From: Vibrio splendidus
GTDB lineage: Bacteria; Pseudomonadota; Gammaproteobacteria; Enterobacterales; Vibrionaceae
Length of the DNA stretch: 64,000 nt
Direction of reading: 5' to 3'
Assembly (NCBI RefSeq): GCF_003345295.1
Contig: NZ_CP031055.1
Location: 3,286,001-3,350,000 of the forward strand
Under the pieces are notes generated by a model. The model searched no databases, was not told where the DNA came from, and saw only the letters and a list, made by a program, of their open reading frames with translations. Position 1 is the stretch's first letter; each line of letters begins with the position of its first letter. Positions 8,598 to 17,894 of the stretch are shown here, one piece after another. Made by a program: the position numbers and the translations under genes.

Positions 8598-8852
8598 CAT
8601 CAGCTAGGAGCTGACTTAGATACGGATGGTCATCTAGTCTAACGGTATAGACAGAAATGGATCAGGCTAGGACAGCCCAGCAACAAGGTGTTAGAAAAGG
8701 ATAGCCAAAACTCATCAGGACGATGAACAACAAACAAATTTGGCATGGAAAGCACCAATAACAAATGGAGATTTGTGTACCAAGTTGAGTATGCAAATTT
8801 TGGCCGATATAGGCAGATTTAGAGAGCGATAGGTTTTCCTATCGCTTTTTTT
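8598..8852 (+). ncRNA. csrC: CsrC small RNA (CsrA-sequestering)
   Basis: No protein gene covers this 550-bp gap. It holds about eight GGA motifs, several displayed in hairpin loops: CAGCT-AGG-AGCTG near 8601, GGCT-AGGAC-AGCC near 8665, TCATC-AGGAC-GATGA near 8712, and ACAAAT-GGAG-ATTTGT near 8761. Looped GGA is the CsrA-binding signature. The transcript ends in a strong terminator, AGCGATAGG (8825-8833) with CCTATCGCT and seven T. A promoter (TTGTAG 8564, TAAAGT 8586) puts the 5' end near 8598. The position between engB and yihI is that of csrC in E. coli. The role is to titrate CsrA under BarA/UvrY (VarS/VarA) control. Confidence 0.88.
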
Positions 8853-8937
8853 ATTGATTTGATGAAAAAACACCCAATACCTCTCCACTATAAACTCAGT
8901 TTCTGGTATGTTTCGCATCCCTGTTTAAGGATGTGCT

Positions 8938-9576
8938 ATGTATACTTGTCCCTTATGCCATCACCAAGGCGTGAATCACTATTTTGAAGACAAACGCAGA
9001 GCCTATCTGCAATGTCAGCAATGTGAACTGGTATTTGTTAAACCTGAACAAAGGTTAGAAGCAAAAGAAGAGAAAGCACACTATGATCTCCATGAGAACG
9101 ATCCTAGTGATGCAGGCTATCGCCGTTTTCTATCTCGCATCGCGGATCCACTAACAGACAAAATTTCATCTAACTCACACGGGTTGGATTTTGGTTGTGG
9201 CCCAGGCCCTACGCTATCTATTATGTTAGAAGAAGCCGGACACACCATGGAGTTGTACGATATCTATTACCACCCAGAAGCTTCTGTGTTGGAAAAAACG
9301 TATGACTTTATGACTGCCACTGAGGTGATAGAGCATCTTTATCACCCAGACAAAGTGTGGCAGCAATGGTTGAATTTAGTTAAACCCAAGGGCTGGATTG
9401 GTCTTATGACTAAACTAGTAATAGACGTAGACGCGTTTGCTGGTTGGCACTACAAGAATGACCCGACACATGTCGTCTTCTTTAGTCGTCAAACATTCCA
9501 GTTTTTGGCAGAGCGGGATAAGCTCGAACTAGAATTTTTTGGAAATGATGTAATTTTACTGAGGAAAGTGCAGTAA
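8938..9576 (+). CDS. Class I SAM-dependent methyltransferase with N-terminal zinc ribbon
   Basis: A 212-residue protein. Four cysteines form a probable zinc ribbon (C4 and C7 in CPLC, C26 and C29 in CQQC). The Rossmann methyltransferase domain has motif I as GLDFGCGPG at 82-90 and TATEVIEHLYHP as the post-motif segment (methyltransf_23/11 type). The target is unknown; the ribbon recalls enzymes acting on tRNA, rRNA or small molecules. Its stop codon TAA (9574-9576) shares one A with the ATG of yihI, so the two are translationally coupled. This gene is not at the equivalent place in E. coli. Confidence 0.85.
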   Translation: MYTCPLCHHQGVNHYFEDKRRAYLQCQQCELVFVKPEQRLEAKEEKAHYDLHENDPSDAGYRRFLSRIADPLTDKISSNSHGLDFGCGPGPTLSIMLEEAGHTMELYDIYYHPEASVLEKTYDFMTATEVIEHLYHPDKVWQQWLNLVKPKGWIGLMTKLVIDVDAFAGWHYKNDPTHVVFFSRQTFQFLAERDKLELEFFGNDVILLRKVQ

Positions 9577-10133
9577 TGGGTCGTAGTAAGAAATCAAGAA
9601 AACCGGGAGCACTTGGCGCTCCGGAACCTATGGTTACTCGTAACCGTAGTGAATCTGATGTTGAAGGTCGTGAACGTAAGCGTGTTAAAAAGCGTAAAGG
9701 CCTTAAGTCAGGCAGCCGTCACTCAGATGGTAGCGAAGCAAAACAGCGTAAAGCTGCACTAGCTCGCGACCCTCGTTTAGGCAGCAAGAAAAAAATCCCG
9801 CTGATTGTTGAACCAGCGAAGAAGTCGACCAAACAAGAGCGCAAGCTATCTAACGAACAAGAGTTAGAGATGCTTGAGAATGATGCTCAACTGAACACAT
9901 TGCTAGATCGTATCGAAAATGGTGAAAACCTAGGTGCTGGTCTGCAGAAGTTTGTTGATGAGAAGCTTGATCGTATCGAACACCTAATGGGCCGCTTAGG
10001 TCTGCTAGAGCCAGAAGACGATGAAGAAGAGATCTTCGAAGAAGCACCGGTTGCATCTAAGAAGAAAGCAAGCTCTGACGAAGACTTGCTATCTCAATTC
10101 GAAGATTTCGACTTAGACAGCTTTAAAGGTTAA
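9576..10133 (+). CDS. yihI: Der GTPase-activating protein YihI
   Basis: A 185-residue protein with a strongly basic N-terminal half (MGRSKKSRKPGALGAPEP, then Arg/Lys-rich to about 90) and an acidic C-terminal half ending FDLDSFKG. This is the arrangement of YihI, which stimulates the GTPase Der (EngA) and so tunes late 50S assembly. It overlaps the methyltransferase stop by one base and lies 6 bp before the DUF2489 gene, forming a three-gene operon. It is near engB and csrC as in E. coli. Confidence 0.93.
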   Translation: MGRSKKSRKPGALGAPEPMVTRNRSESDVEGRERKRVKKRKGLKSGSRHSDGSEAKQRKAALARDPRLGSKKKIPLIVEPAKKSTKQERKLSNEQELEMLENDAQLNTLLDRIENGENLGAGLQKFVDEKLDRIEHLMGRLGLLEPEDDEEEIFEEAPVASKKKASSDEDLLSQFEDFDLDSFKG

Positions 10134-10139
10134 TAGCCA

Positions 10140-10628
10140 ATGAACGTAACCTTATTAGCAATTGCTGGTGGAATTATCATTCTCGGCTTGGGCTCTTACG
10201 CAGGTTACCTTCTACTTCAAGTGAAGAAGCAGACGGAGTTGCAAAAGCAGCATCAAGCACTTGCCATTGAAAAACGTAACGCGACGATTTACGAAAACGT
10301 AAATACTTTGTGCTTAGCGGGTATTCAAGGCCAGTGTGACTTACCTGAGATCAGTATCCGAGTGTGTATCATTATGGATAACGTTCAGGGTGATGAGCGT
10401 GTCGATTTTGATTCTGAGTATCCCGCTCTTTCTGAGCTGTACCATATCGTAAAAGATATGGCTCGCGGAGATGGAAGGCAGGAACTGACGAAGAAAGAGC
10501 GCATGCAGCAGAATCTCACACGCCATAAGGCGGAGACTCGCTTGAATGATGCGGTCATTGAAGATTTGAAAAGGTTGCAGGAGAAGGTTAAGCCTCTCAA
10601 CAACCAAATCAACATTCAGATGATCTAG
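10140..10628 (+). CDS. DUF2489 domain membrane-anchored protein
   Basis: A 162-residue protein with an N-terminal membrane helix (about residues 4-26) and a helical, probably cytoplasmic domain rich in Glu, Lys and Arg. The length, the anchor and the place after yihI fit the DUF2489 family, whose function is unknown. The start is 6 bp after the yihI stop, so it is co-transcribed with the ribosome-biogenesis factor. Three cysteines (near 58, 66 and 77) occur in the middle. I infer nothing further. Confidence 0.75.
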   Translation: MNVTLLAIAGGIIILGLGSYAGYLLLQVKKQTELQKQHQALAIEKRNATIYENVNTLCLAGIQGQCDLPEISIRVCIIMDNVQGDERVDFDSEYPALSELYHIVKDMARGDGRQELTKKERMQQNLTRHKAETRLNDAVIEDLKRLQEKVKPLNNQINIQMI

Positions 10629-10973
10629 TCACTAAGACTTTTAAATATAGAGGCTTGTTTAACATTTAGTTTTTAGACGCGCTGCTTTTAATACCTATGC
10701 ATTTAAGACTTTTTTTCCTAAATGCATCTTGTTTTTAAGTCGCCTTGTCTTTAATAGACGATGTTAAATGAGCCTTCTTACCTTTTGCGTCTCGTTAATC
10801 CCGACGCTTTGTTAGTGATCAAGCTAGCAGTTCTGAGTTTTTGTCTGAAAAATTGATTTTGTCTTGGAACGACCTTACTGGTCGTGTGGCAAAATAACCC
10901 GTCTATATTTTAATGTATGTAAAATGATTTGAGAGACCTTAGGTTCTCGCGGATCTAAATTGGAATTACCGCT
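10629..10973 (+). other. Intergenic stretch before hemN, with one inverted repeat
   Basis: 345 bp of A/T-rich DNA. ATGCATTTA (10697-10705) and TAAATGCAT (10719-10727) form a perfect 9-bp inverted repeat with a T-rich 13-nt loop; it may be a weak terminator for the yihI operon. No gene is visible. I looked for an FNR/ANR site (TTGATNNNNATCAA) before hemN and found only a half site. Confidence 0.4.
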
Positions 10974-12365
10974 ATGTCGAGCAAGCCAGTAACAACGAAT
11001 CAGCAAATCGTTTGGGATCAAGAGATCTTAAACAAGTACAACTATTCGGGACCTCGTTACACTTCATATCCAACAGCGTTGGAGTTTCATGAAGCGTTTA
11101 CCGTCGCTGATTACGACATGGCGTGTACTCAGTACCCTGAGCGTCCACTCTCTCTTTACGTGCATATCCCGTTCTGTCATAAGCTTTGTTACTACTGTGG
11201 TTGTAATAAAGTCATTACTCGTCACTCGCATAAAGCGGATGAGTACTTAGATGTGATTGAACATGAAATCCGCCAGCGCGCCTCTTTGTTGAATGGCCGT
11301 CAAGTGACGCAATTGCACTTCGGTGGTGGTACGCCAACGTTCTTGACCAAAACACAAATTACTCGCTTGATGATGATTCTGCGTGAGGAATTTAACTTCA
11401 CAGCTGACGCTGAAATCAGTATTGAAGTTGACCCACGTGAGATTGAGCTAGACGTACTTGACCACCTGCGTAACGAAGGTTTCAACCGCCTGAGCATTGG
11501 TGTGCAAGACTTCAATAAAGAAGTGCAGAAACTGGTTAACCGTGAGCAAGACGAAGAGTTCATCATTGCGATGGTTAAACGTGCGAAAGAGCTAGGCTTC
11601 CGTTCAACCAACCTTGATTTGATCTACGGCCTACCAAAGCAGACTCAAGCTTTGTTCGCGGAAACATTGAAGCAAGTGTTAGAAATGAAACCGGGTCGTT
11701 TATCGGTATTTAACTACGCACACATGCCGCAACTGTTTGCTGCGCAGCGTAAGATTAAAGATGAAGACTTACCTGAACCAAAAGAGAAAATGGCAATCCT
11801 CCAAGATACCATTGAGACTTTAACGGGCGCGGGCTACCAGTTCATTGGTATGGATCACTTTGCTCTGCCTGAAGACGAGCTAGCAGTAGCACAGCGTGAA
11901 GGTATTCTGCATCGTAACTTCCAAGGCTACACGACCCAAGGTGAAGCTGACCTAATTGGCTTCGGTGTTTCTGCAATCTCTATGGTCGGTGATGCTTACG
12001 CTCAAAACCAGAAAGAGCTGAAGAAGTATTACGCTCAGGTGAATGACCTTCGCCACGCGCTTTGGAAAGGTGTTGCTCTAGACAGTGACGACCTTCTACG
12101 TCGTGAAGTGATCAAACAGCTTATCTGTAATTTTAAGCTTGATAAAACCATGATCGAATCTGAGTTCTCGGTTAACTTTAATCGTTACTTCAAAGAAGAT
12201 TTAGGGCTACTGCAAACCTTCATCAACGATGAGTTGGTTGAAGTCGACGACAAAGAAATCCGCGTGACTTTACGTGGCCGTTTGTTGATTCGTAATATCT
12301 GTATGTGTTTCGATAAATACCTACGTGCTAAGGCTCGCCAACAGCAGTTCTCTCGTGTGATTTAA
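10974..12365 (+). CDS. hemN: Oxygen-independent coproporphyrinogen III dehydrogenase
   Basis: A radical-SAM enzyme that converts coproporphyrinogen III to protoporphyrinogen IX without oxygen. The 463-residue protein has the iron-sulphur cluster motif C68-x3-C72-x2-C75-x-C77 (CHKLCYYCGC) and the glycine-rich SAM-binding segment HFGGGTPTFL near 115. The length and C-terminal domain match true HemN rather than the HemW paralogue. With hemB it gives two haem genes in this window, but they are not in one operon. A bidirectional terminator follows. Confidence 0.97.
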   Translation: MSSKPVTTNQQIVWDQEILNKYNYSGPRYTSYPTALEFHEAFTVADYDMACTQYPERPLSLYVHIPFCHKLCYYCGCNKVITRHSHKADEYLDVIEHEIRQRASLLNGRQVTQLHFGGGTPTFLTKTQITRLMMILREEFNFTADAEISIEVDPREIELDVLDHLRNEGFNRLSIGVQDFNKEVQKLVNREQDEEFIIAMVKRAKELGFRSTNLDLIYGLPKQTQALFAETLKQVLEMKPGRLSVFNYAHMPQLFAAQRKIKDEDLPEPKEKMAILQDTIETLTGAGYQFIGMDHFALPEDELAVAQREGILHRNFQGYTTQGEADLIGFGVSAISMVGDAYAQNQKELKKYYAQVNDLRHALWKGVALDSDDLLRREVIKQLICNFKLDKTMIESEFSVNFNRYFKEDLGLLQTFINDELVEVDDKEIRVTLRGRLLIRNICMCFDKYLRAKARQQQFSRVI

Positions 12366-12390
12366 TCGCTCGATTGAGAACAGAAATATA

Positions 12391-12419
12391 AAAAATGCCA
12401 GCATTATGCTGGCATTTTT
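12391..12419. terminator. Bidirectional terminator between hemN and the GGDEF/EAL gene
   Basis: AAAAATGCCAGCA (12391-12403) is the exact complement of TGCTGGCATTTTT (12407-12419), with a TTA loop. It has A-runs on one side and T-runs on the other, so it can end both the plus-strand hemN transcript and the minus-strand gene ending at 12452. Confidence 0.92.
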
Positions 12420-12451
12420 GTGTCTATCTGTAAGTCAATTCTCTATCTACT

Positions 12452-15016
12452 TTACATCATGCTTTCTTTTCTGCTTTGTTTTACGTTGCAGAGGTCGGTT
12501 GGCCATTGCTCAAAAGGAACCGGGCGACTGTATAAGAACCCCTGTGCCTGCGGGCATTTCAGCTGTTTGAGTAGATCCGCTTGTTGCTGAGTTTCTACAC
12601 CTTCTGCGACTATGCTTACCTTGAAGCCCTTGGTGATATTGACGATGGCTGCAACGATAGAGCTATCTAGGTTCTCTTTTTCGAGCTTGCTGACGAAGCT
12701 GCGATCGATCTTTAAGCAATCAAATGGCAGTTTGTGTAAATAAGCCAGTGACGAATAGCCGGTACCAAAGTCATCAATTGCAATCGAGATGCCTAATGCT
12801 TTTAGCGTCAGCATGTTATCGATGATGGCAGGGTCATTGTCGACGATGCGTGACTCAGTGATCTCTAGTGTCAGGTTGCTTGCTGGTAGCTTGGTGTCAC
12901 GTAGCGTGCCTTTAACTTGTTCAACAAAGCCACTTTCACTCAGTTGATCGACCGAAAGGTTAACGTGAATAGAGAAGTCCCTGCTCCATTTTCCTGACTC
13001 AATCGCGATGGCAGTATCTCGACACGACTTATGTAGAATTTGCTTGCCGATATCGTAAATCAGCCCGCTCTCTTCAGCGAGAGGAATGAATTCAAGTGGT
13101 GAGACTATTCCTTCATCGGCTATCCAGCGTGCTAAAGCTTCAGCCCCAATGGTCGATCCGGATTCTAGATCAATAATAGGTTGATAGAAGGGTTCGAACT
13201 GTTGAAGTTCAATCGCTCGGTTCATCCGCGCTAGCATCTTAGTACGATGTCTTGATGCTTTACCCATCTCAGGGCTGTAAATGCTGACACTGGCTTTGTC
13301 TTGTTTTGCGTTGCTCAAAGCAATGCTACTACTACGCAGCAATAGCGCAATGTCGTGGACGTTAGATACACCGACGACTCCCATCGATACCTTAATGGCG
13401 ACACTTTCTGATTCCATTGAAAATGGGGAAGCAAAGGTTTGAAGCAAGCGATTAGTCAGTAGTTGAGCTTCCTTGCTTTGGATGACGTTCGGGGCGTAAA
13501 TGGCGAATTCATCACCGCCAGTGCGAGCTAATAGGTAATCGGATGGCAATGTACCTCTTAAACGAGCGGCCGCAATGATAAGCAATTGGTCACCATTGTA
13601 ATGACCAAGGCTGTCATTGATGTCTCGGAAGCGATCAATACCCACTAAATAAAGTGTGCCTTTTTCGTTTGCAGGGTTTTTCTTGGCAGCGTCGATAAAG
13701 CCTTCTCGACTATATAATTTGGTTAGTGAGTCATAGGTAAGCTGAGACTGTAATGCTTGAAAGGAAGCCTTTAAGTTGTTGGCCATTTCATTGAATGACT
13801 CCACCAACATGCTGGTTTCATAGATATGCCCTGTCTTTGGCATGCTCGTGCCCCAATCACCTTTAGCAAGACGCTTTGCCGCATCCGCTGTTGAGGTGAT
13901 GGGTTGGGTAACGCGATTAAACGCAATTAACCCAGCAATGACACCAATGCAACTCAGCGCTAGCCCGAGCAACCAACTGTTTCTTTGGTTTTCAGGTAAT
14001 TCACCGAGTAGGTTGCTTTCAGGGATCGACATACCAATAAACCAAGTGATGCCGTGCTCATCTTCATAAGGGGTGATCTGGTTGAAGTATCGTTCGTTGT
14101 CTAGGCGAAAGCTAAAGCGCTGCACGCCCAAATTATCGATTAGGTGAAATTGGTCTACGTAGCTAGCACTTTCACGTATTACCGGGTTAGCACTCTCTGA
14201 TGCCAGTAAGCGTTGGCCCTTATTGGTTTTCCCTGTTCCCCAAGAGACCACGCTACCTCCGCCCGAGTGAGCGACCAAGCGTTGCTGCTTATCAATGATA
14301 TAAACAGAGGCATCCGTTTTATCTTTGAGTTCTTTGAGAAACGCATTAAAGGTATTGATCTTAATGTCGCTAACGACGACGGCTTTGAATTCGTTGTCAT
14401 CATAGATAGGGGCGAGGGCAGATAAGGTGATCTCTTGTCGTTCATCTGCATTGGCATAAATTGGCGACCATACAGCCTTTTTTTGCGTAGCAACGGGTGT
14501 GTACCAAGGACGGACTCTCGGGTCGTAACCTGAAATCACCGATCGAATGTCTTCGCTGATCTTGCTGCCACGGTAAATGACCAGCTGATCGTTAGTACGG
14601 TCGTCTTGTACCATCAAGGTATAGCCGTTGTTAGCTTCTTTACGAAAACCGACATAGTTACCATCTTCAGAACCAAAGCCGATCACATCGAGTTGAGGTA
14701 TAGCTGTGAAATGGTCTGAAAACGTATAAAGAATGTAGTCTTGGACCTTGCTAAGGTTGCCCGCTTGATAAAGATGGTGGTAGCCGATGTTATGGCTGAG
14801 CGAGAGGTTGGCGTGAAATGGTTTTTCTAAAAAATTGGACAGGCTTTGATGAACATGGTCAGTAAGTGATGTTAGTTGGCGTGCACTAACATCACTCACC
14901 ATCTCTTTGTAGCTTTGCTTTTGAGTGAAAACCATTACGCTCATAGTGAACAGAAAAATCATCACGAATGGCAGAACCACCGCGGTTCTCAATGTAATTT
15001 GTGTTTTCAAAGACAT
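12452..15016 (-). CDS. Membrane sensor with dCache, HAMP, GGDEF and EAL domains
   Basis: An 854-residue cyclic-di-GMP enzyme. Membrane helices at about 12-32 and 348-366 flank a periplasmic dCache domain. Its DPRVRPWYTP segment (165-174) is typical of this small-ligand-binding fold. HAMP (~367-420) follows, then a diguanylate cyclase domain with intact GGDEF at 500-504, and a phosphodiesterase domain with EAL at 626-628 and a DDFGTGYSS motif near 745. Both catalytic signatures are intact, so the net direction cannot be predicted. It lies about 108 bp downstream of ntrC on the same strand. Read-through would tie it to nitrogen control, but this is inference. Confidence 0.95.
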   Translation of the reverse strand: MSLKTQITLRTAVVLPFVMIFLFTMSVMVFTQKQSYKEMVSDVSARQLTSLTDHVHQSLSNFLEKPFHANLSLSHNIGYHHLYQAGNLSKVQDYILYTFSDHFTAIPQLDVIGFGSEDGNYVGFRKEANNGYTLMVQDDRTNDQLVIYRGSKISEDIRSVISGYDPRVRPWYTPVATQKKAVWSPIYANADERQEITLSALAPIYDDNEFKAVVVSDIKINTFNAFLKELKDKTDASVYIIDKQQRLVAHSGGGSVVSWGTGKTNKGQRLLASESANPVIRESASYVDQFHLIDNLGVQRFSFRLDNERYFNQITPYEDEHGITWFIGMSIPESNLLGELPENQRNSWLLGLALSCIGVIAGLIAFNRVTQPITSTADAAKRLAKGDWGTSMPKTGHIYETSMLVESFNEMANNLKASFQALQSQLTYDSLTKLYSREGFIDAAKKNPANEKGTLYLVGIDRFRDINDSLGHYNGDQLLIIAAARLRGTLPSDYLLARTGGDEFAIYAPNVIQSKEAQLLTNRLLQTFASPFSMESESVAIKVSMGVVGVSNVHDIALLLRSSSIALSNAKQDKASVSIYSPEMGKASRHRTKMLARMNRAIELQQFEPFYQPIIDLESGSTIGAEALARWIADEGIVSPLEFIPLAEESGLIYDIGKQILHKSCRDTAIAIESGKWSRDFSIHVNLSVDQLSESGFVEQVKGTLRDTKLPASNLTLEITESRIVDNDPAIIDNMLTLKALGISIAIDDFGTGYSSLAYLHKLPFDCLKIDRSFVSKLEKENLDSSIVAAIVNITKGFKVSIVAEGVETQQQADLLKQLKCPQAQGFLYSRPVPFEQWPTDLCNVKQSRKESMM

Positions 15017-15123
15017 CTTTAGCTACAACTTTAGTGAATGGCATACCTTAATTGTACCGACACTATTCAAACCAAGCGACCCTTTTTTGGTTAAAAAGTC
15101 GCTGTATCGAAAGTCATATCTGG

Positions 15124-16527
15124 TCAGTACAGTTCTTTGAGTTTACGGGTTAGGGTGTTTCTTCCCCAACCTAAAACCTTGGCTGCATCCTGTTTATGAC
15201 CATTGGTATGGTTGAGTGCAGCCTCTAGCAGTATACGTTCAAACTCTGGCAGAGCATAAGTTAGTAGCTCTTTTTCTCCGGAATCAAGCGCACACTTTGC
15301 CCAATTAGCGAGCAGTTGTTGCCAGTTATCTCCAGTCTCTGAGGTCGTCACCACTTTTTCTTCCAACAGTTCTGGAGGCAAGTCTGAAGGGAGTATTTCA
15401 CTGCCGCTTGCCATGACTGTGAGCCAACGACAGATGTTCTCAAGCTGACGTACGTTACCCGGCCAATTTAGCTGATTGAGCTTCATGATGGTCTCTGAGT
15501 GCAGTGTCTTCACTTCTACACCAAGCTCTTCAGCGGCTGATGCTAGGAAGTGGTGAGTCAGTTTTTCAATGTCCTGTTTACGTTCGCGCAGTGCCGGAAT
15601 ATGGATTCGGATAACGTTCAGTCGATGGAAAAGGTCTTCACGGAAACCACCGTCATGCACCAAGCGCTCAAGATCTTGGTGGGTTGCTGCAACGATACGA
15701 ACATCAACCTTAACCGCAGAATGCCCACCGACACGATAAAATTGACCATCAGAAAGCACGCGCAGTAGCCGAGTCTGAATATCGAGTGGCATATCGCCTA
15801 TTTCATCAAGAAACAGAGTGCCGCCGTTGGCTTGTTCGAATCGTCCTTGGCGAACACTGTTAGCGCCAGTAAAGGCGCCTTTCTCGTGGCCAAACAGCTC
15901 TGATTCGATCAAGTCTTTAGGGATTGCCGCCATGTTTAATGCAATGAATGGCTTTTTAGCTCTTGGGCTGTGACGATGCAGAGCGTGCGCAACTAATTCT
16001 TTACCAGTACCAGATTCACCATTAATAAGAACCGAAATGGATGAACGAGACAAACGGCCAATAGCTCGGAAAACTTCCTGCATTGCCGGTGCTTCACCGA
16101 TGATTTCTGGTGCGTTGGTCTCTTCGGCTACTTCGCTGGCTTGTTCTCGCTTTTGCTCTTGGCTGTGTGCGATGGCTCGCTCTACTAGAGTCAGTGTCTC
16201 ATCAATATCAAACGGCTTAGGTAGATACTCAAAAGCCCCTTTTTGATAAGCATTCACCGCTGCATCGAGGTCTGAGTGCGCGGTCATAATGATCACTGGC
16301 AGGTCGGGAGAGCGCTGGTGAACTTGGTGTAACAGCTCAATCCCGTCAATGCCAGGCATGCGAATGTCGGACACCAAAACGTCTGGTGTTTCGCGTTCAA
16401 GAGCAAGCAATACGCTCTCAGCATCAGCAAATGTTTCACACTTTATATCCGCAGATGACAGCGTCTTTTCTACGACCCAGCGTATAGAACTGTCGTCATC
16501 GACGACCCAAACGTATCCCTTACTCAT
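15124..16527 (-). CDS. ntrC: Nitrogen regulation response regulator NtrC (GlnG)
   Basis: A 467-residue sigma-54 activator. The receiver domain carries the phospho-acceptor D54 (LVSDIRMPG) and K104. The AAA+ domain has Walker A GESGTGKE (170-177), the sigma-54-contacting GAFTGA loop (217-222) and Walker B GTLFLDEIGD. The C-terminal Fis-type helix-turn-helix is at about 440-465 (KQDAAKVLGWGRNTLTRKL). It activates glnA and other nitrogen genes when NtrB phosphorylates it. It follows ntrB by 122 bp, with no obvious terminator between. Confidence 0.98.
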   Translation of the reverse strand: MSKGYVWVVDDDSSIRWVVEKTLSSADIKCETFADAESVLLALERETPDVLVSDIRMPGIDGIELLHQVHQRSPDLPVIIMTAHSDLDAAVNAYQKGAFEYLPKPFDIDETLTLVERAIAHSQEQKREQASEVAEETNAPEIIGEAPAMQEVFRAIGRLSRSSISVLINGESGTGKELVAHALHRHSPRAKKPFIALNMAAIPKDLIESELFGHEKGAFTGANSVRQGRFEQANGGTLFLDEIGDMPLDIQTRLLRVLSDGQFYRVGGHSAVKVDVRIVAATHQDLERLVHDGGFREDLFHRLNVIRIHIPALRERKQDIEKLTHHFLASAAEELGVEVKTLHSETIMKLNQLNWPGNVRQLENICRWLTVMASGSEILPSDLPPELLEEKVVTTSETGDNWQQLLANWAKCALDSGEKELLTYALPEFERILLEAALNHTNGHKQDAAKVLGWGRNTLTRKLKELY

Positions 16528-16649
16528 AATTCAATTCCTTTGCAGCCAATTCTATTGTGATAATCATTGTTGTTTTTATGATGTCTTTAATTTTTGTGTT
16601 ACCGAGTTAAGCCTTTCATCTCGCTGTCCAATCGCGAGGTTCTGTTGAC

Positions 16650-17726
16650 CTAAATGGGTAGGTAAATCGTGAATGTGGTGTTACCCGGCCAGCTCTCAAC
16701 ATCAATTTTTCCATTGTGCTGATCGATCAGGTTTTGAGAAATCGATAGTCCCAGCCCTGTGCCACCCTCTCGTCCGCTGACCATTGGGTAAAACAGCGTG
16801 TCTTTTAAATCATCGGGGATGCCAGGGCCGTTATCGCTGATCTCAATGCGCGCTGCGAGTTTGTGTCGCTGCCCATGAATATTGGCTTGATGCACCGTTC
16901 TGGTGCGAATGGTGATTTTCCCTGATTCTTGCGCCTTTAAAATCTGCGCCGCGTTACTCACGATATTGAGCATCGCTTGTTCAACTTGTGCTGAATCCAT
17001 CAGAATGTCCGGTAAGCTCGGGTCGTAATCTCGTTCGATGGCGAGCGTTGAACCCGACTCGAGTTCTACGAGCTGCCTGACTTTCTCAAGTATCTGGTGT
17101 AGGTTCTCTTCTGACTTGGTCCCCGGTTTTTGAGGGCCAAGCAGGCGATCGACTAACGCTCTTAGGCGGTCGGCTTGCTCAATAATGATCTGCGTATATT
17201 CATTAAGAGACTGATCAGGAAGCATTTTACCAAGTAACTGCGCCGCACCTCTTAAGCCACCGAGTGGGTTCTTAATCTCATGTGCTAACCCGCGCACCAA
17301 CAGCTTAGCTGCTTGTTGTTGTGCGTGTTGGTTGAGCTCTTGGCTGAGGCGTCTTTGCTGGTCTATCTTGCGCATCTCAACCAATAACAGCGTCTCTCGT
17401 TGCCAAGAGATTGGGCTAACCGTGACTTCAAGCATCAGTGGGCGGTTATCAACAACGAAGGTAACGTCACTGTCGGTAATGCTCTGGCCACTTTGTAGCG
17501 GTTGCGTCAGAAGCGCCAAATCCAGTGAGGCGTGTTGGATGAGTTGGCTCAATGGGTGATCGACGATGCGTCGCGCGCTTTGTGAAAAGAGTTGTTCAGC
17601 CGCAGGGTTGGCGTATCGGACATACAGTTGCTCATCGAGCATCAATGTTGAGGTCACCATATTGTCGAGAATGGCGCTGGAAAGATGATGTGTATCTATG
17701 CTGTCGCTTTTGGCTGATCGATTCAC
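16650..17726 (-). CDS. ntrB: Nitrogen regulation sensor kinase NtrB (GlnL)
   Basis: A 358-residue soluble histidine kinase/phosphatase that sets NtrC phosphorylation under PII control. An N-terminal PAS domain (~15-125) precedes the phospho-acceptor H149 in GLAHEIKNPLGG. The HATPase domain has an N box (MLNIVSNAAQ) and G boxes (DNGPGIPD, GGTGLGLSI). There is no membrane segment, as expected. A near-perfect NtrC box lies 32 bp upstream of the start, so the pair is probably autoregulated. The upstream neighbour on the same strand is the DUF4124 gene. Confidence 0.97.
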   Translation of the reverse strand: MNRSAKSDSIDTHHLSSAILDNMVTSTLMLDEQLYVRYANPAAEQLFSQSARRIVDHPLSQLIQHASLDLALLTQPLQSGQSITDSDVTFVVDNRPLMLEVTVSPISWQRETLLLVEMRKIDQQRRLSQELNQHAQQQAAKLLVRGLAHEIKNPLGGLRGAAQLLGKMLPDQSLNEYTQIIIEQADRLRALVDRLLGPQKPGTKSEENLHQILEKVRQLVELESGSTLAIERDYDPSLPDILMDSAQVEQAMLNIVSNAAQILKAQESGKITIRTRTVHQANIHGQRHKLAARIEISDNGPGIPDDLKDTLFYPMVSGREGGTGLGLSISQNLIDQHNGKIDVESWPGNTTFTIYLPI

Positions 17727-17757
17727 TATTTCGTCCTTGAACTGGTGTTTTTCTCAC

Positions 17758-17774
17758 TGCACCAAATTGGTGCG
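17758..17774 (-). promoter_or_regulatory. NtrC binding site upstream of ntrB
   Basis: TGCACCAAATTGGTGCG matches the NtrC consensus TGCACNNNNNNGGTGCA with 16 of 17 bases symmetric. It is centred about 40 bp before the ntrB ATG. In enterics such a site represses or tunes the ntrBC promoter. Confidence 0.85.
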
Positions 17775-17894
17775 TAGCTAAGTTCAAGTATGGCGCATAT
17801 CAACCAGAAGCTAAAGATAATTCATTAGAGTCGCTGAAAGCTGCTTCGATTAGGTGAAAAGTAGAGGTAATTCAGTCTCTTTTAACACATTGGC

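Noticed and set aside
10840..10973. FNR/ANR site before hemN
   Set aside because: Only a TTGAT half site is present; the second half does not match at the correct spacing.
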